From Oscillospiraceae bacterium (GTDB lineage: Bacteria; Bacillota; Clostridia; Oscillospirales; Oscillospiraceae): a stretch of 40,654 nt of DNA. Made by a program: the position numbers and the translations under genes. Location: contig JAAWHG010000022.1 of the NCBI GenBank assembly GCA_022795735.1, positions 1 to 40,654 of the forward strand. The letters are read 5' to 3'. Below the pieces are notes generated by a model. The model did not search any database, had not been told where the DNA came from, and saw nothing but the letters and a program-made list of their open reading frames with translations. Below, piece by piece: positions 16,054-24,247 of this stretch; position 1 is the stretch's first letter; every line of letters begins with the position of its first letter.

Positions 16054-16070
16054 TCAGGAGAAAGCGTGCT

Positions 16071-16400
16071 ATGATAAAAAACTATATCGAGAATGCTAAT
16101 TTTGAGGACACTGGATTCAGCTACACATTATCCCTCATATCCGGCAAACATAAAATGGTCATCCTGTACTGTCTAATGGAGTATGAGGTCGTGCGCTTCA
16201 ACGAGCTGAAACGGTATCTGAAAAAGATATCCGATAAAACACTCAGTACCAACCTGAAGGAGTTGGAATCCGACCGTTTGATTATCAGAACGGACTATCC
16301 GCAAATTCCGCCAAAGGTAGAATACCGTCTCAGCGACCGTGGAAAATCCCTGATGGCCGTCCTGGATCAACTATGCGCGTGGGGTGAGCAGAACAAATAG
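16071..16400 (+). CDS. HxlR-family winged-helix transcription regulator
   Basis: A 109-residue HxlR/MarR-like protein: SYTLSLISGKHKMVILYCL, RFNELKRYLKKISDKTLSTNLKELESDRLI as the recognition region, and VEYRLSDRGKSLMAVLDQLCAWG at the end. AGGAG lies 10 bases before ATG 16071. HxlR regulators usually sense redox state or small electrophiles and control the divergent enzyme gene, here the flavin reductase. No conserved redox Cys is near the N terminus; the Cys at about residue 29 in ILYCLMEYE and one near the C terminus could be sensors, but this is not established. Confidence 0.9.
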   Translation: MIKNYIENANFEDTGFSYTLSLISGKHKMVILYCLMEYEVVRFNELKRYLKKISDKTLSTNLKELESDRLIIRTDYPQIPPKVEYRLSDRGKSLMAVLDQLCAWGEQNK

Positions 16401-16422
16401 GTATATAGGTCATACCCAGCAA

Positions 16423-16461
16423 AAAGGGCAAGGCAAACCCAAACGGTCTGTCTTGCCCTTT
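16423..16461. terminator. Bidirectional terminator between hxlR and fucU-like gene
   Basis: A 13-bp stem with one G-U pair (aaagggcaaggca / tgtcttgcccttt) has A's on one side and T's on the other, so it can end both convergent transcripts. Confidence 0.85.
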
Positions 16462-16490
16462 CTCTCTCTACGCCGCCGGTATCGCGCTGC

Positions 16491-16931
16491 TCAGGGGGTG
16501 ACGACGCCCTTTTGCAGCATAACATTGGCGTAAAGCGCGGTCTCGCCGGTGGCGATGATGGCGTAGCAGGTCTTGGCCTGTTCGTAGAACGCGAACCGCT
16601 CCACCTGGCCGACCGCCGCGTCCCCTCTGGAATCGTGTTTTTTAATGATGGCCTTGTATGTGTCCCAAATGGGGGTCGCCACATTGTCGCCCGGCATGAC
16701 CTCCATCAGGCTGACGGGATGCTCGACATAGGTATCCAGCGGGAACACCTGGAGAATGGCGTCGAGCAGCTCGGGGACGCCGTGCCCGTCGGCGCGGATG
16801 ACAATGGCGTCCCGCCCCATCGACTCGGCGGGGAAATTGCCGTCGGCGATGACCAGCCGGTCGCTGTGGCCCATCTCGGCCAGCACCATCAGCAGCTGGG
16901 GGGACAGAATTTTGGGAATACCCTTTAACAT
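16491..16931 (-). CDS. RbsD/FucU family sugar mutarotase
   Basis: A 146-residue protein closer to FucU than RbsD: MLKGIPKILSPQLLMVLAEMGHSDRLVIADGNFPAES at the N terminus with the conserved His and Asp, and ERFAFYEQAKTCYAIIATGET at the C terminus. FucU interconverts the anomers of L-fucose and also acts on related sugars. ATG 16931 is used because the GTG at 16940 is part of the GAGGTG ribosome site. It follows the sugar transport operon after a hairpin terminator, so read-through or an unseen promoter would express it. Its presence suggests the operon handles a sugar with slow anomerisation, such as a galactose/fucose-type sugar. Confidence 0.88.
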   Translation of the reverse strand: MLKGIPKILSPQLLMVLAEMGHSDRLVIADGNFPAESMGRDAIVIRADGHGVPELLDAILQVFPLDTYVEHPVSLMEVMPGDNVATPIWDTYKAIIKKHDSRGDAAVGQVERFAFYEQAKTCYAIIATGETALYANVMLQKGVVTP

Positions 16932-16950
16932 AACAATCACCTCATAGTTT

Positions 16951-16983
16951 TAAAACAGAGGCCGGGCGAACCCGGCCTCTGTT
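16951..16983 (-). terminator. Terminator between the binding-protein gene and fucU-like gene
   Basis: A perfect 13-bp stem (aacagaggccggg / cccggcctctgtt) with a 4-base loop ends in TTTT on the minus strand. It sits 18 bases after the binding-protein stop and would leave fucU to read-through. Confidence 0.85.
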
Positions 16984-17001
16984 CGGTTGATAACCTTTGA
17001 A

Positions 17002-18213
17002 TTAGTCGTACAGGTTGGGAGCGATGGCGTCGTCGTTCATGTTGGTGGAGTCGTACCAAGCGCCCTCGGTGGGGATATCGCTGACGGTCTCACCGTTGGC
17101 GATGGCGACCAGGGTCTCGATGGTGGTGGAGCCCATGGCGAGGGGGGACTGGGTGACAGCGCCGAACATGGTGCCGTTCTGAATCGCGCCCTTGATGACC
17201 GAACCGGCGTCAAAGCCAGCGGCCAGGATGGAGGTGTTGGGGTCGGTGCCCAGCACGTTCAGGTTGTTGTTGGCGGTCAGGATGCCTTCGGCGGCAACCT
17301 GGTTGGAGCCGAACACGCCGATGGTGTCGGCCTTGTTCAGGATAACGGAAGCCTCGGTGGCGCACAGTTCCACAGTGGTCTGCGCGGGGACGGCGACCTC
17401 GATGACGATGTCGGCGGAAGCCTCGTCGCCGTTGGCGCCCTGGGCGGCGTTCACGTAGTACTCGTTGCCGATGACGGCGACGGTCTTGCCGTCGGCGGTG
17501 GCCAGCTCAATGAACTTGTCGATGAAGCCCAGACCACGGCTGGTGATGGACTCGGAGGTAGCCTCCTGGTTGACCTCGCCAACGCGGAGCTGAGAAGAGG
17601 CGGACGCGATCTTGTCCTTGAGGGCCGCGTACAGATGTTCGGCGGCGACAGCGCCGGCGCCGTAGTTGTCGGTGGCGATCAGGGAGTAGACGGAACCCTC
17701 GGGAGCGTCCGGAATGCCGGAGTCGAAGCAGACAACGGGAATGCCGGCGTCCTTGGCGGCCTGGAGGGCCTCCAGGCAGGCGCTCTGGTCACACGCGGCC
17801 AGGCCAATGCCGTCGGGCTTGTTGGCGATGGCGTTGTTGAGCATGTTCACCTGGTCGGCAATGTCAGACTCGGAGTTGGGGCCGGTGCAGCTGACCTTGA
17901 CGCCCAGTCTGCCCGCGGCGTCATCCACGCCCTTGACAGCGGCCTGCCAGTAGGAGGACTGATAGCTCTTGACGATGATTTCGAAGTTGTAGTCGCCGTT
18001 GCTGGTAACAGGCTCAGCGGGCTCGGCGGGAGCTTCGGGCTCGGTGGTCTCCGCAGGAGCCGGGGCGGGCTCAGCGGGAGCGGCGGGGGCAGGCGCGGGC
18101 TCGGCGGGAGCCGGGGCGGGCTCAGCGGGGGCAGGGGTATCCTTGCCTGCGCAGGCGGCGAGTCCGGCCACCAGGCACAGGCTCAGCAAGAGGGCTAAGA
18201 TTCTTTTCTTCAT
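17002..18213 (-). CDS. Sugar ABC transporter substrate-binding lipoprotein (RbsB type)
   Basis: A 403-residue exported protein with lipoprotein signal MKKRILALLLSLCLVAGLAAC (lipid-bearing Cys21) and a long Pro/Ala/Glu linker built from PAPAE-type repeats at about residues 26-68. The mature domain is a Peripla_BP_4 fold: YQSSYWQAAVKGVDDAAGRLG, IANKPDGIGLAACD, GIPVVCFDSGI. It binds a sugar or polyol at the cell surface for the permease and ATPase encoded just upstream in the operon. AAAGGAG lies about 9 bases before ATG 18213. A TATAAT at 18250-18245 (minus strand), without a good -35, might give extra transcription. Confidence 0.92.
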   Translation of the reverse strand: MKKRILALLLSLCLVAGLAACAGKDTPAPAEPAPAPAEPAPAPAAPAEPAPAPAETTEPEAPAEPAEPVTSNGDYNFEIIVKSYQSSYWQAAVKGVDDAAGRLGVKVSCTGPNSESDIADQVNMLNNAIANKPDGIGLAACDQSACLEALQAAKDAGIPVVCFDSGIPDAPEGSVYSLIATDNYGAGAVAAEHLYAALKDKIASASSQLRVGEVNQEATSESITSRGLGFIDKFIELATADGKTVAVIGNEYYVNAAQGANGDEASADIVIEVAVPAQTTVELCATEASVILNKADTIGVFGSNQVAAEGILTANNNLNVLGTDPNTSILAAGFDAGSVIKGAIQNGTMFGAVTQSPLAMGSTTIETLVAIANGETVSDIPTEGAWYDSTNMNDDAIAPNLYD

Positions 18214-18292
18214 GTTTCGTGTCTCCTTTTCAAAAGATGAATTTATTATATGCAGTTCCTTCCAGAACCTCATATACAGAACGGGGAGCGGC

Positions 18293-19327
18293 TTACGGTT
18301 TCTTATACCGCGCCTTGACGATGTCCACCATGACCGCCCCGATCAGCACCAGGCCGGTAATGATCTGCTGCCAGTTGGCCTGCAAGCCGATGAAGGGCAG
18401 TCCGGTCTTGAGCAGGCAGATGACAAACACACCGAGGAAGGACCCGATGATGCTGCCCGAGCCGCCGGTGGCCGAGACGCCGCCGATGATCGCGCCGCCA
18501 ATGGCCTCGAGCTCAAAGCCCGCGCCGGTTCCCGGCTGGACGGTGGGGATGATGGCCGAATAGGCGACGGCGGCGAGACCGGCGAAGAAGCCGGAAATCA
18601 CATAGGCCATCATATGGTAGAATTTTACGTTAATGCCGGACAGGATGGCCGCTTCCTTGTTGGAGCCGATGGCGATGGTATACCGTCCCACCTTAGTTTT
18701 TTTGAGGACGAACTCCATGAGGATGACCAGCAGCAGTATCCACACAATGCCCAGTGGGAAGATGGTGGGCCGCCCCCCCTCATGGGGAATGAGAATCCGG
18801 AAGATGCCCCGGAAGCCCTCGCCCTGCATGCCAGGCCAGGTGACGCCCGAGTTATTGGCCACCAGGGAGCCCAGACCGCGCGTCATCATGCAGGTACACA
18901 GAGTCGCCAGGAAGGGCGGCAAATCCATCCGGGACACCAGCACCCCGTTGAGCAGTCCAATGAGAATGCCGAACGCCAGCGCGACGCCGGCGGCCACCAG
19001 GGCCAGCATGGCATTGGGGTTGGTGGGGTCGTTGAGCTTGGTAAACAGGTACCCGCCCGCCAGCGCGTAGCAGATCATGCCGGTACCGATGGACAGATCG
19101 ACGCCGCCGGTAATCAGCGGGAAGGTCACGCCGATGGACATGAGGGTGATGTAATAGGAGAAGTCCAGAATCTGAATGATGGTAGAGGTCTTGCGGAAGT
19201 TCTCGCTCATCATGCTGAAGAAGGCGAAGAGTACCACCACGACTAAAAATACGATAATTTTCTGCCCGCCGATTCGCTGTACCAGCGTCTTCCGGCCATG
19301 AACGGCGGTGTTGTTTCCTTGGCTCAT
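18293..19327 (-). CDS. Ribose-type sugar ABC transporter permease, subunit 1
   Basis: A 344-residue membrane protein of the RbsC/BPD_transp_2 family with about eight to ten hydrophobic segments. SIGVTFPLITGGVDLSIGTG near the start and ATGGSGSIIGSFLGVFVICLLKTGL near the end are family hallmarks, and VGRYTIAIGSNKEAAILSGINVKFY is the coupling loop. It begins 11 bases after the ATPase stop. Since a second permease is encoded on the other side of the ATPase gene, the channel is probably a heterodimer. Confidence 0.92.
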   Translation of the reverse strand: MSQGNNTAVHGRKTLVQRIGGQKIIVFLVVVVLFAFFSMMSENFRKTSTIIQILDFSYYITLMSIGVTFPLITGGVDLSIGTGMICYALAGGYLFTKLNDPTNPNAMLALVAAGVALAFGILIGLLNGVLVSRMDLPPFLATLCTCMMTRGLGSLVANNSGVTWPGMQGEGFRGIFRILIPHEGGRPTIFPLGIVWILLLVILMEFVLKKTKVGRYTIAIGSNKEAAILSGINVKFYHMMAYVISGFFAGLAAVAYSAIIPTVQPGTGAGFELEAIGGAIIGGVSATGGSGSIIGSFLGVFVICLLKTGLPFIGLQANWQQIITGLVLIGAVMVDIVKARYKKP

Positions 19328-19338
19328 ATCCGCACCCC

Positions 19339-20838
19339 CTAAACCTGGATTTCCCGGGTCGCCATATTCATGATGGCCTCCTGCGAGGCCTCCTCAATGG
19401 CGATCTCTCCGGTCTTCTTGCCCTCGCACATGACCAGAATCCGGTCGCTCATGCGGAGAATCTCGGTCATTTCGGAGGAAATCATGATAATGGATTTGCC
19501 CTCCTCGACCAGACGGTTCATCAGCTTGTAAATCTCATTTTTCGCGCCCACGTCGATGCCGCGGGTGGGCTCGTCGAAGATCAAAATATCACAGTTGCGG
19601 ATGAGCCATTTGGCGATGACCACCTTCTGCTGGTTGCCGCCCGACAGGTTGACCACCAGCTGGTCCACGCTGGGCGTCTTGGTCGCCAGGGAGTCCACGT
19701 ACGCCTGGGTCGCGGTCCGCTCCTGCCTTTTGTCGATAAACGGGCCCTTCATAAACCGCTTGAGGGAGGCCATGGTGGAGTTTTCGGCGATGGTCTTCTG
19801 CACCACGATGCCAAAGCGCTTGCGGTCCTCCGACAGATAGCCGATGCCGCACTTGACAGCGTCCTGCGGCGTGCGGATGTCCACCTTTTTGCCGTTGACG
19901 AAGACCTCGCCGCTCTCCTTCTCATCCGCGCCGAAGATGGCCCGGGCGGTCTCGGTACGTCCCGCGCCCATCAGGCCGGAAAAGCCCAAAATCTCTCCCT
20001 TGCGCAGCTCGAAGCTGACGTCCTGTACCATCTTACCGGCGTTGAGGTGTTCCACCTTGAGCACCACCGGCGCGTCGGGGGCGACCCGGCTCTTGGCCTT
20101 CGGGTCCTCGTAGATCACGCGGCCCACCATCATATTGATGATGTCGTCCTTGGTGCATTCCTCGGTAATCAGAGTGCCCACGTAGCACCCGTCCCGCATG
20201 ACGGTGACCCGGTCGGTGATGACCTTGATCTCGTCCATACGGTGGGAGATGTACACAATACCCAAGCCCTGTTCCCGCAGGTCCCGGATGATCTTGAACA
20301 GCTCTTCAATCTCGGTCTCGGTCAGCGCCGCCGACGGCTCGTCGAAGACGATGACCTTGGCGTCATGGGAAATCGCTTTGGCGATCTCGCACATCTGCTG
20401 CTTGCCGACGGTCAGCTTGCTCATGGTCTCGGTGGGGTCGATGTGAATGCGCAGCCGCTCAAACAGCTTGGCGGCCTCCTCGTTCATCCGCTTGTCGTCG
20501 ATGCCGACTCCCTTTTTGAACTCCCGCCCGATAAAGATATTCTGCGCGACGGTCAGGTGGCCCACCATATTGAGCTCCTGGTGCACGATGACGACGCCGG
20601 CCTCTTGGGCCTCCCGCGGGTTGTGGAAAGCGACCTCCCGTCCCTCGTAGACAATGCTGCCCGAGTCCTTGGAATAGATGCCAGTAAGCACTTTCATCAG
20701 CGTGGATTTCCCCGCGCCGTTTTCTCCCATCAGCGCGTGGACCTCGCCCTTGCGGACCGCGAAGTCCACATGATCCAGGGCGTGTACGCCGGGGAAGCTC
20801 TTGTCGATTTGTTTCATCTCAAGAATGATCTCGCCCAT
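19339..20838 (-). CDS. Sugar ABC transporter ATPase (RbsA/MglA type, two ABC domains)
   Basis: A 499-residue protein with two fused ABC domains. The first has Walker A GENGAGKST, a variant signature LTVGKQQMCEIAKAI and VIVFDEPSAAL. The second has a weak Walker A (GLMGAGRTETARAI), signature LSGGNQQKVVIAKWL and ILIFDEPTRGIDVGAK, the usual RbsA/MglA asymmetry. It drives import of the sugar at the cytoplasmic face. ATG 20838 (MGEIILEMKQIDKSF) has GGGAGGG eight bases upstream; the frame continues upstream only as a non-coding extension over the previous gene. It follows the second permease gene by 17 bases. Confidence 0.93.
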   Translation of the reverse strand: MGEIILEMKQIDKSFPGVHALDHVDFAVRKGEVHALMGENGAGKSTLMKVLTGIYSKDSGSIVYEGREVAFHNPREAQEAGVVIVHQELNMVGHLTVAQNIFIGREFKKGVGIDDKRMNEEAAKLFERLRIHIDPTETMSKLTVGKQQMCEIAKAISHDAKVIVFDEPSAALTETEIEELFKIIRDLREQGLGIVYISHRMDEIKVITDRVTVMRDGCYVGTLITEECTKDDIINMMVGRVIYEDPKAKSRVAPDAPVVLKVEHLNAGKMVQDVSFELRKGEILGFSGLMGAGRTETARAIFGADEKESGEVFVNGKKVDIRTPQDAVKCGIGYLSEDRKRFGIVVQKTIAENSTMASLKRFMKGPFIDKRQERTATQAYVDSLATKTPSVDQLVVNLSGGNQQKVVIAKWLIRNCDILIFDEPTRGIDVGAKNEIYKLMNRLVEEGKSIIMISSEMTEILRMSDRILVMCEGKKTGEIAIEEASQEAIMNMATREIQV

Positions 20839-20855
20839 TCTGTGATCCCTCCCCG

Positions 20856-21830
20856 TCAATTCTTCCGCCGTCTCATGACGATGTCCACATAGACCGCCAC
20901 GATGACGATGAGGCCCGTGATGATAAGCTGATAGTTTTTGTTGAAGCCCAGCGCCAGGATGCCCTCCTGGAGCAGCGCGATGATAAACACGCCGATCATG
21001 GCGCCGCCGATGGAGGCGGTGCCGCCTGCCATGGAGGTGCCCCCCATGACGCATCCGGCGATGGCCTCGTTGTTATACGAATCGCCGTAGCCGGGCTGGA
21101 CGGTGGTGTAGGCGGCGACGAAGAAGATGGCCGCGATGCCCGCCAGCGTTCCGCACAGGATGTAGGCCAGCATCTCCCATTTCTTGACGTTGACGCCGGA
21201 GAGGCGGACGGCCTCCTTGTTGGACCCGAGGCTGAGGATGTACCGCCCGGCGTGGGTCTTGTTGAGCACGATCGCGCAGACGACGGCCACCGCGAGCAGA
21301 ATCACCAGGCCCGTCGGGAAACCGTTGACCTTGACCAGCCCCCGGAACCAGCCGTTGACCTCGTCGGCAGCCTGGGGCCAGGAGACCGACTGGGTCTTGG
21401 TAAACACCGACGCCAGGCCCTTGGCGATATTCATGCTCGCCATGGACACAATAAAGGGTGGCACGTTCCAAAAGGCCACCAGATACCCGTTGAACACGCC
21501 GAACAGGAAGCCCACCAGAATGCTGATGAACAGGCTCAGCGCCATGGGGACGCCGTGGACGGTCAGGCAGTAGCCCGAGATCAGGGCGGCGCAGAACATG
21601 ACCGGTCCGATGGAAAAGTCGATGCCGCCCGTCGCAATGACAAAGGTGACGCCCAGGGACAAAAAGCCCAGGAAGTAGGCGTAGTTCAGGATGTTCATAA
21701 TACGGGCCGTGCCGAAAAAGCCCTTGATAAACGTGCAGAACAGGGCATACATCAGGAGGAGTACGCCGCAGAGAACGATTCGGTTGATGCCGATCTTTTT
21801 CACGAGGGAATTTTGTTTCATGCCTTGCAA
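20856..21830 (-). CDS. Ribose-type sugar ABC transporter permease, subunit 2
   Basis: A 324-residue RbsC-family membrane protein: LGVTFVIATGGIDFSIGPVMF, AGRYILSLGSNKEAVRLSGVNVKKWEM coupling loop, and MAGGTASIGGAMIGVFIIALLQEGILALG. It shares the layout of the other permease but is clearly a diverged paralogue. The start is uncertain: TTG 21830 has GGGAG six bases upstream, whereas ATG 21821 lies 15 bases from that site; I keep the TTG. It begins about 30 bases after the GatZ-like stop, so it is in the operon. Confidence 0.9.
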   Translation of the reverse strand: MQGMKQNSLVKKIGINRIVLCGVLLLMYALFCTFIKGFFGTARIMNILNYAYFLGFLSLGVTFVIATGGIDFSIGPVMFCAALISGYCLTVHGVPMALSLFISILVGFLFGVFNGYLVAFWNVPPFIVSMASMNIAKGLASVFTKTQSVSWPQAADEVNGWFRGLVKVNGFPTGLVILLAVAVVCAIVLNKTHAGRYILSLGSNKEAVRLSGVNVKKWEMLAYILCGTLAGIAAIFFVAAYTTVQPGYGDSYNNEAIAGCVMGGTSMAGGTASIGGAMIGVFIIALLQEGILALGFNKNYQLIITGLIVIVAVYVDIVMRRRKN

Positions 21831-21860
21831 ATCAATCTCCCGCCTTTCACGGGATCGCGG

Positions 21861-23183
21861 TCAATGGAGCAGCGCGTCCGCGATCATATAATTGAGCTTG
21901 GTAGCGTAGTTGTAGTCCTCCACCAGATGGACGACGCAGTCCCCGGCCAGCCGTCTGGGCTCGGGCGGGAGGGTCCCGGCGCGGACCTTGGCGTATTGGT
22001 TGGGCAGGTACTGGTGCAGCAGTCCCATGGGGATTGCAACACCGGAGAGGTTGCAGAAGAGCTTTTCCACCGTCCGTCCGACCCCCTCCTTGGCGAAGTA
22101 GTAGCGGCAGCGGTCGGAGAAGCTGAATTTCCGTTTTAGGGCCTGTTCGGCCTCGGTCCCGCTGTAGTACTTCTTCCAATTGTCCGGCTCGCGGAGCATG
22201 GCCGCCTCCAGCGCTTCGGGGAACCTCGCCCATTGCGCCTCCGGAAGGAGAAGCCGCTCCATCTCGGACAGGGCGAACAACCCCTCCCGCAGGGCGAAGG
22301 TCAGCGCGGGGCCCACCTTGAGGATGGCGATTCCGTCCTCCACCATCTCCTTGAGGGCCTGGGGCGGCTGGTAGTCGGTGGAGTGGCCCTCCATCACGAT
22401 ACCCTTCTGCTCCCGCATGGCCCGTACTAGCGCCGCCGCCTTGGCGCGGTCATAGCGGAACACCTCGCCGTCGCCGAACTCGACGCCCGGCTGTACGACG
22501 ATGCCGATGATGTTGTCAAAGGCCCCGTCCAGACCGCGCTTGGCGAACTGCTCCCGATAGACCCGCAGGGTTTCGCGGACGGCCCCCGGTTCGGTCACCG
22601 AAACGCTGTCCTCCGCCTCCTGCGCCCCGCCGGGGATGGGCACCTCGCTGCCGATGATAAAGGCGGGCCGCGCCTCTTGCGGATTGTCCCGGCGCAGCCT
22701 TTGATACGCCGCCTCGCAGACGGCGTAAAGCGCCGCCCCCCGCCGCGCGACGGTCTCAACCGGGAGGGACGCGGGGTCGCCGGACAAGCGCATGCTGGTG
22801 TCGAGGTGGATTTTCTTAAACCCGGCCTCCACAAACTGCCGCACCAGCTCGGCGGCGTTGCCCATGGCAATCTCCTCCGGCTCCGACTGCCAGGTCAGCG
22901 GCCCCAGATGGTCGCCGCCGAGGATAATCTTTTCCCGGGGGAAGCCCACCCCGTCCGCAATCCGGTAGACCAGGTCCCGGTAGTTGGCCGGCGTCATCCC
23001 GGTATAGCCGCCGAATTGGTTGACCTGATTGGCGGTCGCTTCGACCAGCACCGGGTCGTCAAACCGCAGGGCCTGCCGCAGGCACGCCTCAATCGCCAGC
23101 TCATTGGCCGTGCAGAAGGAGGGAATGCCGGCAAAGGGCATGCCTTGTTTCCGTTTTTCTAATATCGCGCGCAGCGCGTCCAT
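21861..23183 (-). CDS. GatZ/KbaZ-like protein (tagatose-bisphosphate aldolase subunit or tagatose-6-phosphate epimerase)
   Basis: A 440-residue protein of the GatZ/KbaZ family: FAGIPSFCTANELAIEACL, VEATANQVNQFGGYTGM, ILGGDHLGPLTWQ, HLDTSMRLSGDP, GHSTDYQ and ILKVGPALTFALREGLFAL. In enterobacteria GatZ stabilises the catalytic aldolase GatY, which is not encoded in this window. Related stand-alone proteins in other bacteria are known as D-tagatose 6-phosphate 4-epimerases (EC 5.1.3.40), which would feed fructose 6-phosphate into glycolysis. With the neighbouring kinase, dehydrogenase and transporter, an epimerase role is attractive. GAAAGAAGGGG precedes ATG 23183. Family is secure; activity is inferred. 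Confidence 0.85.
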   Translation of the reverse strand: MDALRAILEKRKQGMPFAGIPSFCTANELAIEACLRQALRFDDPVLVEATANQVNQFGGYTGMTPANYRDLVYRIADGVGFPREKIILGGDHLGPLTWQSEPEEIAMGNAAELVRQFVEAGFKKIHLDTSMRLSGDPASLPVETVARRGAALYAVCEAAYQRLRRDNPQEARPAFIIGSEVPIPGGAQEAEDSVSVTEPGAVRETLRVYREQFAKRGLDGAFDNIIGIVVQPGVEFGDGEVFRYDRAKAAALVRAMREQKGIVMEGHSTDYQPPQALKEMVEDGIAILKVGPALTFALREGLFALSEMERLLLPEAQWARFPEALEAAMLREPDNWKKYYSGTEAEQALKRKFSFSDRCRYYFAKEGVGRTVEKLFCNLSGVAIPMGLLHQYLPNQYAKVRAGTLPPEPRRLAGDCVVHLVEDYNYATKLNYMIADALLH

Positions 23184-23201
23184 GGGAACCCCTTCTTTCC
23201 T

Positions 23202-24209
23202 CTAAGCGTCGGGACAATCGACAATTTTACCGTCCTCGTCCCAGAGGTCGTGCCAATCCCTGGCCCCTTCCCACAGGAACACCTGCCCCTTGACCAGCCG
23301 GTTTCCCTTTTCGAGGGAGGCGATGGTCTTCATCTCCTCGCTGGTCAGCGGGTCGCTCAGCGCCGCCTCCAAATTGGCCTCGTAGTTGTGGATGGAGAAG
23401 GGAATGGGAATCTGCCCCCGCTGGAAGGCCCATTTCAGACACACGATGGCCGGATGCACGCCGTGCGCCTTGGCGATGGCGCGCATCTCGGGCTGCTCCA
23501 TATCGGCGATGTCGGTGTCCACGATATCCCGCTCCGGCCGCTTGGGAGAACCCATAGGCATATAGCCCACCGGCTGGATGCCCCGCTCGGTCAGGTAGGC
23601 GAACTGCTCCTCCTGCTGGAAACAGGGGTGTATCTCGAGCTCGCAGGCCGCCGGCATGATGTCCAGCTTGGGCAGCACCGCCTCCAGCTTGGGCAGGGTC
23701 ATATTGGAGATGCCGATGTGCTTGACCAGCCCTTCCCGGACCAACTGCTCGCACTGCCGGTATGTATCCAGAAACTCCGCCACCGAAAAGGGCTTGGAGT
23801 CCGGGTTGCGGCTGTCTACGTCGCAGCCGGGGGGGTGATAGTTGGGGAAGGGCCAGTGGATGTAGTACAGGTCGATATACTCGCACCGCAGGTCCTGAAT
23901 GCTCTGCCGGCAGGCCGCGCCCACCTCGCGGTGCCTGTCGTTCCACACCTTGGTCATGATGAAAAGATCTTTCCGCTCCACGAGTCCCTCGTCAAAGGCC
24001 TTTTGGAACACCTCGCCGATCTGCGCCTCGTTGCCGTAGCACGCCGCGCAGTCGAACATCCGGTAGCCAACCCGGAGGCCGCCCGCAACCGCGCCCGCGA
24101 CCTCCTCCGCTGAGAACCGGTCCGAGCCAAAGGTGCCCATGCCGATGCAGGGAATCTGCACGCCGCTCTTCAATGTGATCTGCGGCACCGCCGCCGGATT
24201 CACCGCCAT
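23202..24209 (-). CDS. Aldo/keto reductase
   Basis: A 335-residue NAD(P)H-dependent oxidoreductase with the AKR tetrad in place: Asp53 and Tyr58 (FDCAACYGNE), Lys87 (MTKVW) and His118 (IHWP), plus KHIGISNM and PIPFSIHNYEANLEA near the cofactor site. AKRs of this kind reduce aldehydes and aldoses or oxidise the matching alcohols. In this operon it could interconvert an aldose and its alditol, but substrate is not determined. GAGGAGG lies 8 bases before ATG 24209. It ends 18 bases before the GatZ-like gene. Confidence 0.92.
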   Translation of the reverse strand: MAVNPAAVPQITLKSGVQIPCIGMGTFGSDRFSAEEVAGAVAGGLRVGYRMFDCAACYGNEAQIGEVFQKAFDEGLVERKDLFIMTKVWNDRHREVGAACRQSIQDLRCEYIDLYYIHWPFPNYHPPGCDVDSRNPDSKPFSVAEFLDTYRQCEQLVREGLVKHIGISNMTLPKLEAVLPKLDIMPAACELEIHPCFQQEEQFAYLTERGIQPVGYMPMGSPKRPERDIVDTDIADMEQPEMRAIAKAHGVHPAIVCLKWAFQRGQIPIPFSIHNYEANLEAALSDPLTSEEMKTIASLEKGNRLVKGQVFLWEGARDWHDLWDEDGKIVDCPDA

Positions 24210-24247
24210 ATCCGTATCCTCCTCAAACGCTTCTTTTCCCGATTTTG

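Noticed and set aside
18010..18150. Repeat array suggesting CRISPR or satellite DNA
   Set aside because: These are in-frame Pro/Ala/Glu codon repeats of the lipoprotein linker; no spacer pattern exists and no CRISPR array was found in the window.
16987..18198. Long plus-strand open frame over the sugar-binding protein gene
   Set aside because: Glycine/valine-rich shadow of the lipoprotein gene, which has signal peptide, lipobox and ribosome site.
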